From Lachnoclostridium sp. An169 (GTDB lineage Bacteria; Bacillota; Clostridia; Lachnospirales; Lachnospiraceae), in the NCBI RefSeq assembly GCF_002160525.1, contig NZ_NFKT01000021.1, positions 25,126-89,125 of the forward strand: 64,000 nucleotides of DNA, read 5' to 3'. Below the pieces are notes generated by a model that was given only the letters and a program-made list of their open reading frames with translations, searched no databases and was not told the origin of the DNA. Both the position numbers and the translations under genes were made by a program. This document shows, piece by piece, positions 16,901 through 25,279 of the stretch (position 1 is its first letter; every line of letters starts with the position of its first letter).

Positions 16901-18452
16901 TCTTCCACTGGATGGTATAACCTTTCGCATTTGTATTCTGGTGAAATCTTTCTCCTAAATAATCAGTTACAGATCCTCCCATACCATATTCCTGCTTTAA
17001 AAATTCTGCTTTTTCCTTATTGCTGTGTTCTTGCAGAAAATAGGAGTAAATTCTGTATTTGCCATGTTCAAAGGAAGAACCGGCCTGCAGGGTATGGTCA
17101 ATGATTTCCTGTGGCATAGAAAAAGCAGGAGATTCCTCTCCTGCCAGTTCTTCTAATAATGACTGTTGTTCTGCCACCGTTGGCTGTGGTTCTGCAGTCG
17201 GTTCCTGCCTTTCCTCTTCCGGCTGTGGTTCTTGTCCGGTTAACTGTAGATCAGTTCTCTCATCACGATCTCTTCCGCTGCCTGCCGGATGTTGTTCATC
17301 CACTGTACCCACGCCATCTGGTCTTTCGCTTTCAGTTCCTCTGTCACGCCCCAGGCTGTTTTCATCTGTTCTGTCAGGACTTCCATCCGCTCCTGTGCCT
17401 CTCGCTGCACTTCGTTCAGATGGCGGTTCAGTTCTCCTTTTGTCAGCAGGTTCAGATACATCCCGTACCGGTAATTTTTCAGATAAGTTTGACGGAGGGA
17501 AGCGTACTTCCCACGGTGTACTTCCGGTTCGTCCGGCACGGTCAGATCCGGAAGAAGATAATCGCCCTGTCTGCTGTATGTGATCGCTCTCATGTGTAAC
17601 GCCCCTTTCTGTAATCCGTTCTCTGTTTTCGCTTTCATTATATCGGTCTGTCTCTTTCCCGGCAAAGGTGCGACTATTCTTTCTCTCTGCCTTTCTCAGC
17701 TTATTGACAGTATCGGAAATCTCGGATAATGCCATTTCCGCCACATCACTGGCCGCAACACCAAACAGATTGACCATTTCCGGCGTATTAAAGTCCGTGA
17801 TATTCCGGAAGTCCTCTGTATCCAGATACAGGTCGGTATCCACGCCGCACCGTACCATGACCATATAAGCAACACTGGCCGATAAAAGCTGGCGGGCCTC
17901 CACCTCCACGTTGTACTCGTCCACCTCTTCCAGATAGCTGTTCTTTCGTCCTGAGAGCAGATCCGGCAGATAATCCGCAAGGTTATCTTCTGCCGCAATC
18001 TTTGCCGCCTCCAGTATGGTTTCCGCAAATCCTGTCACTGTTTCGTCCACGCTAAAGGCATTGGCAAGGGTTTCTCTCACATCCGGCTGATATTCTTCTG
18101 GCACTTCCCACAATGGCACTGGCCGGAGCAGACGGCGGTAACGTCCTTCCTGCGTATCTGAAACGTCATAATAGTATTTCAAGCTCAGTTTCGGGCTGTC
18201 CTTGTCAAAAACTGCGATTCCTTTGGAATCCCGCTTTACCCACCGCCCAAACTTCTCATTCCAGACTTTCATAGGCAGCACTGCGGACGCCTCCGGGCGC
18301 TGTGCATAGATTAGAATCTGGTCATCAAAAGGCAGCCGGAAGTTCCTGCAGGCAGAGCGCAGGAAAGACAGCCAGTTTTCCGGACTGGCAGTTACTTCTT
18401 TTACAGTCTCTACATAAAGATCTGTGATCAAGTCATATTTCTTCTTTGCCAT
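10950..18452 (-). CDS. Giant ICE protein: DNA adenine methyltransferase fused to SNF2-type helicase
   Basis: A single 2,500-residue protein typical of large Firmicute conjugative elements, where it probably protects or remodels the element DNA. Order: N-terminal ArdC-like part (~1-140); polar low-complexity linker with many Arg, Glu and Ser (~255-430); helical middle; N6-methyltransferase domain with SAM motif ILEPSCGIGNF (~1005) and catalytic NVPF (~1070); helicase core with Walker A VVGAGKTYT (~1700), VDEADN (~1860), STGTPVSNS (~1910) and motif VI QRAGRTIRQGNQ (~2187); C-terminal coiled coil ending EEEPEEEEIEPE. The catalytic motif is NVPF rather than NPPY/F. Start ATG 18452 has AAAGGAGG. 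The frame is unbroken. Confidence 0.88.
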   Translation of the reverse strand: MAKKKYDLITDLYVETVKEVTASPENWLSFLRSACRNFRLPFDDQILIYAQRPEASAVLPMKVWNEKFGRWVKRDSKGIAVFDKDSPKLSLKYYYDVSDTQEGRYRRLLRPVPLWEVPEEYQPDVRETLANAFSVDETVTGFAETILEAAKIAAEDNLADYLPDLLSGRKNSYLEEVDEYNVEVEARQLLSASVAYMVMVRCGVDTDLYLDTEDFRNITDFNTPEMVNLFGVAASDVAEMALSEISDTVNKLRKAERKNSRTFAGKETDRYNESENRERITERGVTHESDHIQQTGRLSSSGSDRAGRTGSTPWEVRFPPSNLSEKLPVRDVSEPADKRRTEPPSERSAARGTGADGSPDRTDENSLGRDRGTESERPDGVGTVDEQHPAGSGRDRDERTDLQLTGQEPQPEEERQEPTAEPQPTVAEQQSLLEELAGEESPAFSMPQEIIDHTLQAGSSFEHGKYRIYSYFLQEHSNKEKAEFLKQEYGMGGSVTDYLGERFHQNTNAKGYTIQWKNYETTLKWTAVAKRIDELIAVGRYMTEKELEYIPEYEKTILTGNIYDFFYNQPETFLRPYPYGSDYHRAIDQIRPQLDDPKQVKEILSMMEEVLAGTADYDQRYPSMQQVYKDLTDYRDGVFRLVTPIPAERENTQAPPEPVPAQSREEVLAGRLNAFYQAYDWYEYQDTIEAGETQEDVLRQLREQLADPQSVQEIYSYLISVREGMDTEDENYSEVSALIAGIADLPAMKSPYDLQVDTIVTIGTKEYSIDFISDEMVVLRDQMYPLFTEEMPREVFDRRVRENPANDHLKAGRKPSEEPAEKDKEEPAATQEMAQEQEDGFTGIKPEDNPFEKEPEELLEDLAPAWTQKKPAGRVRGFDPHPEIPQESRRQYQITDEHLGEGTEKEKFRANIMAIQLLKKCEEENRFATPKEQEILAGYVGWGGLSDAFDETKSSWSTEYLELKTVLTEEEYTAARQSTLTAFYTPPVVVSAMYRALENMGLKSGNILEPSCGIGNFIGRKPESLSDCRVYGVEIDSISARIAQQLYQKSTIVAQGFENADLPDSFFDVVIGNVPFGSYKVLDRKYDKYNFLIHDYFIAKSIDKTRPKGVLALITSNGISGGTMDKRDDRVRRYIAQRCDLLGAIRLPNNAFLANAGTEINTDILFFQKRETPRDLNVDLPDWVEVERLYENDHVNEQGESRHRVVSINPYFQQHPEMVLGEQEIVSGPYGPQLICKPYPYRDLNELLEQAVENLEAEITDYEVEELVEEEDHSIPADPSVANFSYTVYDGKIYYRENSRMKPVELSVTAQNRVKGMIAIRDCTRELIAYQTEGYPDEEIEEQQKKLNHLYDLFQRKYGLLNSRANSMVFSDDSSYPLLCSLEIVAEDGTLERKADMFTKRTIKPHETVTRVDTASEALSLSLSEKACVDMEYLCSLTGKSAQEVEQELQGVIFRLPESEDLEHPRFVSEDEYLSGNVRQKLREAKRAAEISEVYRSNVEALEKVQPKDLTASEISVRLGATWIPESDIADFMFELLQTPNYSQWKIKVHFSRHTGEWNIEGKSIDRGNPRANNTYGTNRVNAYKIIEDTLNLRDTRVFDYVEDEEGKRKPVLNKKETAIAQGKQDLIKQAFQEWIWKDPERRQRLTADYNERFNAIRPREYDGSHLHFYGMNPEISLRKHQKDGVARIIYGGNTLLAYVVGAGKTYTMVAAAMECKRLGLCNKSMVVVPNHIIEQFAAEWLQLYPAANILVATKKDFEKKNRKKFCGRIAISNIDAVIIGHSQFEKIPLSVERQERMLEEEIDEIMEGIAEAKKIQGSRFTVKQMERTKKSLETRLKRLHDQSRKDDMITFEELGVDRLFVDEADNYKNLYLTTKMRNVGGIAQTEAQKSSDMYMKCRYLDEITGGKGVIFSTGTPVSNSMVELYTMQRYLQYGTLVEKNLQHFDAWASTFGETVTALEIAPEGNGYRLKTRFARFYNLPELLQMFQEVADIQTADMLNLPVPEAEYRVVKVEATDLQRDMVEELGNRAEKVRNHQVNPREDNMLKITNDGRKLALDQRLANPLLPDDPGSKINACVEEIYRHWEEGKDKKLTQLVFCDQSTPKTDGTFSVYNDIRDKLIARGIPPEEIAFIHDANTDVRKKKLFSKVRRGTVRILMGSTFKMGAGTNVQDRIIASHDLDCPWRPRDLEQRAGRTIRQGNQNPKVEIIRYVTEGTFDAYLYQTIENKQKYISQIMTSKNPARSVEDIDEVALSYAEIKALATGNPYIKEKMDLDIQVSKLQLLKQSFLNQKYEMEDQVAKHLPARIKEQETWITQYEADIAQVKAHTPPDRETFPVMQIGDYSYTEKKEAGQAIIDACKAMKSPEPVPLGAYRGLSMELSYSSASKEFVIALHGKGTYKVPLGTDIHGNITRLDNKINELPDNLSRCREVLETVKSQLETAKVEAQKEFPQEKELAEKVARLGELNALLDMDKKDHIVMEEEPEEEEIEPEREKAAWVR

Positions 18453-18706
18453 ACATCCCTGCCTCCTTTCCGTTTTGTCTCACTCATGGGCCGATAACAA
18501 ATCCCATTCTTTTCCATCTGCTTTGCAAACTGGCGAATATTCTTGCACCTTCCGTCTATTTCCACCTGTTCCTCACTGTGATAGCGGCAGAAAGCGCAGG
18601 AGCAATCCCCGTTGTCATACTCCAGACGCAGAAAAGAACTGTCCGGAAGAGAAAAAAGTGGGTTTCCCCGGCTGTCCGTAAAGCAGATCATTTTTTCACT
18701 GCTCAT
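18428..18706 (-). CDS. Small cysteine-containing ICE protein
   Basis: It has 92 residues with CSCAFC...C spaced like a small metal-binding knuckle and a basic C-terminus. ATG 18706 follows a GGGAGG site. The 3' end overlaps the start of the 2,500-residue gene by 25 bases, so the two are coupled. Zinc binding is an inference from the cysteines only. Confidence 0.6.
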   Translation of the reverse strand: MSSEKMICFTDSRGNPLFSLPDSSFLRLEYDNGDCSCAFCRYHSEEQVEIDGRCKNIRQFAKQMEKNGICYRPMSETKRKGGRDVWQRRNMT

Positions 18707-18912
18707 ATCTCCCCGCCTCCCAAAAATGTTATGAACTTTCCGGCTTTTACTGCTTTCTGGATCTCATTGATCATCCCGATTTCTGCTACTGTGATCCCCG
18801 GCAGAGACAAAATATCATCCATTGTCATATTTAAAACTGCTTTTTCATTGTCAAATCCCGCCTCCATCAGCTTTGAGAGGGAGCGGACAGCCTTATTGTT
18901 GATCTGTGCCAA
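18703..18912 (-). CDS. Small helix-hairpin-helix protein
   Basis: It has 69 residues. The segment DDILSLPGITVAEIGMINEI reads as a helix-hairpin-helix DNA-binding motif (residues ~34-53). TTG 18912 is the likely start, with GGAGG 8 bases upstream; the GTG at 18921 would touch the ribosome site. Its end overlaps the next gene by 4 bases. A role in DNA processing of the element is plausible but not shown. Confidence 0.6.
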   Translation of the reverse strand: MAQINNKAVRSLSKLMEAGFDNEKAVLNMTMDDILSLPGITVAEIGMINEIQKAVKAGKFITFLGGGEI

Positions 18913-18948
18913 CTTCCACACCTCCTTTCAGTCCGTTTCTGCTCTTTC

Positions 18949-19287
18949 TCACGCATAGTCCTCATCCTCGCTTTCTTCCATGACCTTCCTCCCATAAGGC
19001 GTAAACGTATACCAGCCCGTCCGGTCAGACTGTCCTTTGTTCCACTCGCCTTTTATGAGGACGCCTGCCCGTTTCAGCCTTGCAAGGCCCGTGCTGACCA
19101 TATGTTTTGTCAGATGAGGCATACGGATCAGAAACATTTTCCGGCTGCAGCACATCCAGGTTTCCCCGTCATACCGGCAGCGTCCATGAAATTCATTCTC
19201 TTTTATTTCCGTCCAGATTGCCTCCGCAAGCAAAGCTGCGGCTATCCCATACCGTCTGGCAATCCCAGTATTAAACTTCTGTATCAA
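18949..19287 (-). CDS. Winged-helix replication-organiser-like protein
   Basis: It has 112 residues resembling the N-terminal domain of phage replisome organisers/DnaD-like proteins: an N-terminal GIARRYGIAAALLAEAIW helix, a WMCCSRKMF strand-helix and a recognition-type helix HLTKHMVSTGLARLKRAGVL. It probably binds DNA of the element. It is a candidate partner for the G-rich repeats at 23,944-24,112, though nothing in the sequence proves this. Confidence 0.6.
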   Translation of the reverse strand: MIQKFNTGIARRYGIAAALLAEAIWTEIKENEFHGRCRYDGETWMCCSRKMFLIRMPHLTKHMVSTGLARLKRAGVLIKGEWNKGQSDRTGWYTFTPYGRKVMEESEDEDYA

Positions 19288-19353
19288 TGGCTTTTCCTCC
19301 TTTCGTCCGGTATGTAAAGAGGCGGCTTACCGCCGCCTCCTGTCACGTTCTGT

Positions 19354-19443
19354 CTATTTCTTCCGGTTCCGCAGATTCAGCCAGATCAAGGCTCCTGCGA
19401 TAAATGCCACTAAAATGACCGTGATCCATATCTTTGCGTTCAT
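19354..19443 (-). CDS. 29-residue single-span membrane microprotein
   Basis: The ATG overlaps the stop codon of the adhesin gene as ATGA. The peptide has one hydrophobic segment (residues ~5-22: IWITVILVAFIAGALIWL) and ends LNLRNRKK, a positive-inside tail. The coupling and ideal span length support a real gene. It may assist surface-protein export or be a small toxin-like peptide; neither is shown. Confidence 0.5.
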   Translation of the reverse strand: MNAKIWITVILVAFIAGALIWLNLRNRKK

Positions 19444-22400
19444 GCCTTATCTTCTCCTTTCCTTTTTCTCATTTTCACTGCTGTCAGAATACCAAAGGCT
19501 GCCACGCCTGCTCCGGACAGGGCAGATAACCCGATCCACAGGCCCGGCCTGCTGTCATCTCCGGTCTTCGGTGTCGTGATCAGTTCCTCCGGGATCTTTT
19601 CATTCGTCATAGTGGCCTTTACGATCTGTCCGTCCTCCTTGATCTCAAAGGCGTATTCGGACTCATCAATCTCATAGCCTTCCGGCGCATTATACTCCTG
19701 ATAGGTGTATTTTCCATACCGCAGAGTAAAGATGGCGATCCCGTTCTCATCTGTTACACCTGTGGCGACGATATTCCCATCCTCGTCCTTAATGCGGAAT
19801 CCGGCATTTGGAAGAGGTTTCCCGTCTGCAACGTCTGTCTTGGTCAGTTCCAGTTTTCCGGTAATCGGCTGGTTGATAAAGCCAACGCCTGCCTCATTTT
19901 CCACATCTACGATCTTTCCGTCCTCACTGATCTCAAAGTAATAGGCGTTCTCATCCAGCTTGAAGCCTTCTGGGGCAGTCTTTTCTTTCACAAAATATCC
20001 TCCGTAGAGCAGACCGTCCGTCTGGTAAATGCCCTCTGAGATTTCCGGGATTTCTCCCACAAGTTCATCCTTTTCGGTCAGTTTCTGGTCTTTGTCCGTA
20101 TCTGCATACAACTCAAATACAGCGCCCGTCAGCTTGTTCGCCGGATATTCTGCGTCCACTTTTGTCAGACGGACACTGCCCTCAATGAGTTTGTTGATCA
20201 GCTCCACCTCGATCACTTCCTCATCTTCCGTAACCGATACATAGTGGAGGGCCTCATTCAGCACATATCCTTCCGGGCTTGCGATCTCCCGGACGATCCA
20301 TCTGCCAAACGGTACATCCTCAAATGCAAAGGCTCCGTCCTCATCAGAAGTAGTTACCATTAAGGCAGTATCTTCCGTAAATTCTTCTGCACCTGCGGAA
20401 AACAGGCCAATCGTTGCGCCTTCCAGTGCCTCCCCGTCCGTGTCTACTTTCCGTCCGGAGATCTTTCCCCGGATCAGTTCATTCTCAATGGCATTTCCCT
20501 CATTTGCGGAAATATGGACAACAGCGGTATCCTGCCCCTGGTAGGTAAAGTCCACAGGATAGGTTTCTTCTGACAGAAGATAATGCTGGTCAGTGGCAAC
20601 TTCTTTCACATAATACTTGCCAAAAGGCAGGTCTGTCTGAAATGCGGCGGTTCCCTCTGTACTGCAGAACACGATCTCGATCAGACCGTCCGCCGGAATC
20701 ACGGAACCGTCCGCTGCTGTCAGATCCTCTGCAGCATACAGGCCAAAGGCCACGTTCTGGATCTCTCCTGCACTTCCGATCCCAAAGATTTCATCCTGTT
20801 CCAGTGTCTTTGTAAGGTCAACCGTCACTTTCTGTCGCTCATTATAGAAAGCGGTGTCCGCCTCTGTTACAGATACTTCCTGTCCGGCATATGTCAGCTC
20901 CGCCTCATGGGTTTCTGTATTCAGCACCAGACCTTCCGGCGCTGTCTTTTCCACGATCTGATATTTCCCCAGATACAATTCTTTTGTCTCTGCCTTGCCT
21001 TCCTCATCTGTGGTAATGGTATCCACTACATCCCCGGCGTTTGCCCGCACAGTTCCGTCCGGCGTCACAATGTCCTCGGCGGCGATCACTTCATATACCG
21101 CCCCAGCCTGCCCGGTTACTGCATAAACAGGCGTGTAGATGTTCTCGCCTTCCGCAAGGTTCCCGTCTTTGTCCACCACACCGTCTCCAAACACCTGCAC
21201 AGAGGAGAACTCCTCGCCGGTTTTTGTCACAAGGATCTTGCCTTTCTGCGGCATATCCTCTTTTTCCACCGTGATCACGGTCACTCCGCTGTCCTCCCCG
21301 GACTGTTCTTCGGATACCGTGAATGGAACCGGCGTACTGTCCAGTACATACCCGTAAGGAGCCTGTACCTCCACTAATGTGTAATTTCCATAAGGCAGTA
21401 CCTCCGGTGTAATCAGATAACCGTCACTTCCGGTATAGAAAGTATCCAGCTTTGTGACTTCCGGATAGGTATACTGCATGGTCACAAGGTTCCCGGATTC
21501 GTCATAGATCTGGAACCCGGCTCCCGCAAGGGGGATGGTGTTTCCCGTTTCTGCGTCTTTCTTGACTACTTTGATATAGGATTCAAACAGGCGGTTGTTG
21601 ATGAGGTAGCGGTAAACTTCTCCGTCACTGCTGATATACACATCAAAGTCTCCGATCATCTCCCGGCCTTCCCAGCCTTTTGTCTGGTGTACCGTATAAA
21701 TGCCATAAGGCAGGTCTTTCGTCTCGGCATATCCGTTCTCATCACACACCAGCGTATCCCGCTCGCTGTCCTTTGCCCTGTCATAGCTGCCTGCACTCTT
21801 TAAATACACCTGGAACTCTGCACCTTCCTCCGGTGTTTCGATCTGCGTACTTCCGTCATCCGTGTGCTTGATGATAGAAATCCTTCCCTTTATGACCTGC
21901 TCATTCACGTCATTGGAAGTATCGTTCAGCTCCACGGTATAAAGAGTTGCCTCTGCTCCCACATGGTAGGAAGTCTCGTCCAGCAGATACCCTTCGGACG
22001 GGCTGATCTCCCGGATTGTCCAGTTATCTCCACACACATAATATTTCGAAGTAAAACTGCCATTGCTGTCCGTGGTGTAAGTGTCAATCAGTGTATCCCC
22101 GTCATAAATCCCGTACACTGCGCCTGCCAGCGTAGCGTCTCCCTGCGGGATTCCTGTCTCCCGGTCTGTCTTTGTGGCCGTTACCCGGAATTTTTTCAGT
22201 ACGTTATGGACGGTGGCATTGGTTACTTCGTTCCAGTTGACAGTCACGTTCTGGGCCGCCGGAACCACATAGCGGTCTGCTGTCTCCACTTCCTCCAGCG
22301 TATAGGGCGTATCGCCGGAGATCAGAATATTAGAAAATGTAGCAACACCTGTGCTGTCCGTAACCGCATATTCATCCACCGGGATACCGGAAAGAGAGGT

Positions 22401-23353
22401 TCCGTAGAGATGGAACTTCATGCCTTCCACCAGACCGTCCTCAGAAGTCTTGGTCACTTTCAAGTCTCCACGCTTGAGGATATTGGAAAAGTCCACGGTA
22501 GCGGTTTCCCCGCCTTTGACCTCCACAGTCTTCGCTTTCTGCGGTTCATATCGGTTCTCTGTCAGCTCTGTTACCGTGTAAGTTCCCGGCTGAAGGTTCT
22601 CCACTTTGATCGTTCCATCCTCCCCGGTTGTCACGGTCTGATCAATCCCGTTGCCCGTGATCTGGAATTGTAATCCGGCCACCACACCGTCCTCCGATGT
22701 TTTCACAATCTGAACGTGGCCATAAGGAATCTTCACATTCAGATATGCCTGCACCGCTGCTGTATTCTCCACGCCTGTAACCACGTCCTGTAAAGACGGA
22801 TCTCCATAGGCAATCAGCTTTGCGCTGCTGCTCACTGTGGGGATCTTCTTGTTTGCGGACAACTGCACGTTCCCGGCAATCGCTTTACTGGATGTGATGG
22901 TCAGTGTGTTTCCGGATGTGCTGACTTTCACATCACTGTTGGATGATGTGAAATTGAATTTCGACAGGACTCCATTGGTGTCTGTCAGTTTCAGCACATA
23001 TTGGTTTCCGTCCCATTTCAGTTCCTGCGGAGTGCTGTCTGTACTGCCGGACGCAAAACTGGGGATGGTTCCGTGGCTGACCATGCCGGAAATAATCTGG
23101 TTATACGCCGCTGCCACACCACTGTTCGCTCCGCCTACGCAAAGACTGTTATAGAATTTGGCGTCTGTCTGGGCATAGGGGGCGGTGGCATTCCTGCACC
23201 CGGTCACGATCTCCCAGATGACCATCTGTGTCGCAAGGACTTTCTCATCTTCCGTGCCGGACAGACTGCCCATACTGCCCTGTGCGCCATACAAAAGTGC
23301 AAGGTTTACAGCGTCCTGTTTCTCTTTCCATAATTTTGAAATTAAGTTCTCAT
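19440..23353 (-). pseudogene. CnaB/SpaA-repeat surface adhesin, N-terminus lost
   Basis: Cell-wall adhesin with about 1,284 readable codons. The remnant of a thioester (TQXA) domain, VLATQMVIWEIVTG, is followed by ten CnaB/SpaA-like beta-domains, each starting with a K-T-D/E type strand (for example VQIVKTSEDG, LKVTKTSEDG, VRLTKVDAEY, LELTKTDVAD). A sorting signal TPKTGD, membrane segment and KMRKRKGEDKA tail close the protein. A strong start site (AGGAGG, ATG at 23351-23353) reads only Met-Arg-Thr-stop, in another frame. The adhesin frame has no ATG near there and no signal peptide, and the thioester cysteine half is absent. A 5' deletion with frame loss is the simplest reading. No sortase gene is in the window. 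Confidence 0.82.
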
Positions 23354-23420
23354 TAAAACCTCCTAAAAACAGATTGTCTCTATATCTAAAAATAGTATGG
23401 CTATGTATGATTCCCGATTA

Positions 23421-23774
23421 TTAAACGGGAATTTCCTCCTCTTCTGTTTCTAATCTTTTATCCTCAATCACATCATAAAAATCAAAAATGAATTCTGAGG
23501 CAAAAACTTCCTGTAGCTCTTCCATTTTTTCCAACTGTGTGATTTCCTGCGGCCATTCCATTCCGGCAATGCCAAACAATCCTCTCATCATATGGAAAGC
23601 CTCGCTGATTCTGCCGGTATCAACCAACGCAGCTATGGCAAAATAAATATCGTCCATATCCGAGATTTTCTGGCTATTGGAAAACAGTTTTTCGATCAAG
23701 GGCAGTGTATAGGCCCCGGAAATCAGATTTGCAGTGTTTCTTACATCTTTGATCTTGTTGTCATCATTCTTCAT
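23421..23774 (-). CDS. Small acidic ICE protein of unknown function
   Basis: It has 117 residues from ATG 23774, with AGAGG 8 bases upstream (an open frame reaches 23813). It is helical and acidic, ending in an EEEEIPV tail. The IYFAIAALVDTGRISEAFHMMRGL segment resembles a tetratricopeptide-like helical pair, but I do not recognise the family. It is the last gene of the element before the chromosome and may be a regulator of the adhesin operon. Confidence 0.55.
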   Translation of the reverse strand: MKNDDNKIKDVRNTANLISGAYTLPLIEKLFSNSQKISDMDDIYFAIAALVDTGRISEAFHMMRGLFGIAGMEWPQEITQLEKMEELQEVFASEFIFDFYDVIEDKRLETEEEEIPV

Positions 23775-23943
23775 TGACATTTCCTCTCTTTCTTTAAATC
23801 TGGCAAAAGCCATATATTTATAGAACGCAAAAAAGCCGCCTGCTCTCTACTACAAAGAACAAACGGCCTTTTGCAAAATCTATCCATATTCATTTATTCA
23901 TAAACAGCGTTTGCCTGTTTTTTCTGCTGATAACTTATGATAA

Positions 23944-24112
23944 TTTGGGGGAAGATACACTCACTCACGTTCAAATTTGGGGGATAGCGTTATCCCCCAA
24001 AAAGAAATGGCACGCAAACTTCTCCTGTTCATTTCAGAAGAAAGAGGCGAAGTTTCACATGACATTTGGGGGATAGCCTTCCCCCAACTCTTCCCCCAAA
24101 AATCCCCCAAAT
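23944..24112. repeat. Cluster of TTTGGGGGA iterons with two palindromes at the ICE-chromosome border
   Basis: Seven copies of the TTGGGGGA core occur in 170 bases, three in plus orientation (23944, 23976, 24065) and four in minus (about 23992, 24080, 24092, 24103). Two form perfect 11-base inverted repeats: 23976-23986 with 23991-24001 (4-base gap), and 24064-24074 with 24102-24112 (27-base gap holding two more TTCCCCCAA copies). The surrounding stretch 23814-24168 has no gene. It is a candidate replication, transfer or recombinase-arm site, or an operator. Confidence 0.7.
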
Positions 24113-24168
24113 TTGCCCGTAAAAAGCAATAATTTATGATACTTTACGGATTCGCTCCGGAACGCAGA

Positions 24169-24216
24169 AAAGCCCTTGAAAATGCCCATTTTACGGGATT
24201 TTCAAGGGCTTTACGC
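24169..24216 (-). terminator. Intrinsic terminator of the rpsB-tsf operon
   Basis: A perfect 15-base stem (24169-24183 / 24198-24212) with additional GC pairs inside the loop. On the minus strand it ends in TTTTC. It lies 22 bases after the tsf stop. It may also work on the plus strand. Confidence 0.85.
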
Positions 24217-24234
24217 ACCTTTGGTTTTAGGAAA

Positions 24235-25158
24235 TTACATTCCCATCTGCTTTGCAACTTCCTCAGCAAAGTTCTCTTCTTTCTTCTCGATTCCTTCGCC
24301 TGTCTCAAAACGTACGAACTTCGTAACTTTCACATTTGCGCCGTTCTCTTTTGCAACCTTGTCCACATATTTTGCAACAGTCAGGTCGCTGTCCTGAACG
24401 TATACCTGATCAAGCAGGCAGTACTCTTTCATCTCTTTGTTCAGACGTCCGATGATCATCTTCTCGATGATATTGTCCGGTTTCTCCGGGTTCTCTTTCT
24501 TAGCCTGAGCAAGAAGAATCTCTTTCTCGTGATCAAGGAATTCCTGGGAAACCTCATCGCGGGATACATACTTCGGAGACATAGCTGCAACCTGCATAGC
24601 CACATTCTTCAGGCATGCCTTGATCTCGTCGTTTACAACGTCTGTATCAGCAACTACAAGGACACCGATACGTCCGCCGCCGTGGATGTAGGAAACAACA
24701 CATCCGTTGTCTGCTGTAACTCTCTCGAATCTTCTGATGTTCAGGTTCTCTCCGATCACTGCGATCTTCTCAACAAGAGCATCCTTCACAGTCTTGGACG
24801 GATCAGCAGCCCATGGCTCAGCCATAAATGCATCCATATCAGCCGGGTTGGAATCTACAACCTGGTTTACAACTGTCTCAACAAATCCCTGGAACTCATC
24901 GTTCTTTGCAACGAAGTCTGTCTCGGAGTTTACTTCCACGATAGCTGCTACCTTGTCATCTTTAACAACGGTCTTAACAATACCCTCAGCAGCGATTCTT
25001 CCTGCCTTCTTCTCAGCCTTTGCCTGTCCGTTCTTTCTCAGGTACTCAACTGCGGCATCCATATCTCCGTTTGTCTCGGAAAGAGCTTTCTTGCAGTCCA
25101 TCATTCCTGCGCCTGTCATCTCTCTTAATTCTTTTACCATTCCTGCTGTAATTGCCAT
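24235..25158 (-). CDS. tsf: Elongation factor Ts
   Basis: Guanine-nucleotide exchange factor that recycles EF-Tu during translation. It has 307 residues, a normal length. The N-terminal UBA-like domain shows VKELREMTGAGMMDCKKAL (residues 8-26). The core exchange motif SETDFVAKN is at 78-86, and the C-terminal dimerisation part includes EVSQEFLDHE. GGAGG precedes ATG 25158. It follows rpsB in the usual order, with a hairpin between them. It is the first chromosomal gene next to the ICE. Confidence 0.97.
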   Translation of the reverse strand: MAITAGMVKELREMTGAGMMDCKKALSETNGDMDAAVEYLRKNGQAKAEKKAGRIAAEGIVKTVVKDDKVAAIVEVNSETDFVAKNDEFQGFVETVVNQVVDSNPADMDAFMAEPWAADPSKTVKDALVEKIAVIGENLNIRRFERVTADNGCVVSYIHGGGRIGVLVVADTDVVNDEIKACLKNVAMQVAAMSPKYVSRDEVSQEFLDHEKEILLAQAKKENPEKPDNIIEKMIIGRLNKEMKEYCLLDQVYVQDSDLTVAKYVDKVAKENGANVKVTKFVRFETGEGIEKKEENFAEEVAKQMGM

Positions 25159-25229
25159 GATAACATTCCTCCATTTTCATATTTATCTTCCAGGCAGTAT
25201 ACCCCCAGATCAGTCCTGCCTGTTCTCTC

Positions 25230-25265
25230 AAAAAATGCTCCAACCTGCTGTGACAGGCTGAAGCA
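25230..25265 (-). terminator. Hairpin with T-tract between rpsB and tsf (attenuator-like)
   Basis: On the minus strand a stem beginning TGCTTCAGCCTG pairs through two G-T pairs with its partner (25236-25265) and is followed by six Ts (25230-25235). It lies in the rpsB-tsf spacer and would make part of the transcripts end after rpsB. Confidence 0.65.
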
Positions 25266-25279
25266 TTACAATCCGGATA

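Noticed and set aside
24136..25128. Long plus-strand open frame of 330 codons across tsf
   Set aside because: It lies antisense to the well-conserved EF-Ts gene and has no family likeness or ribosome site.
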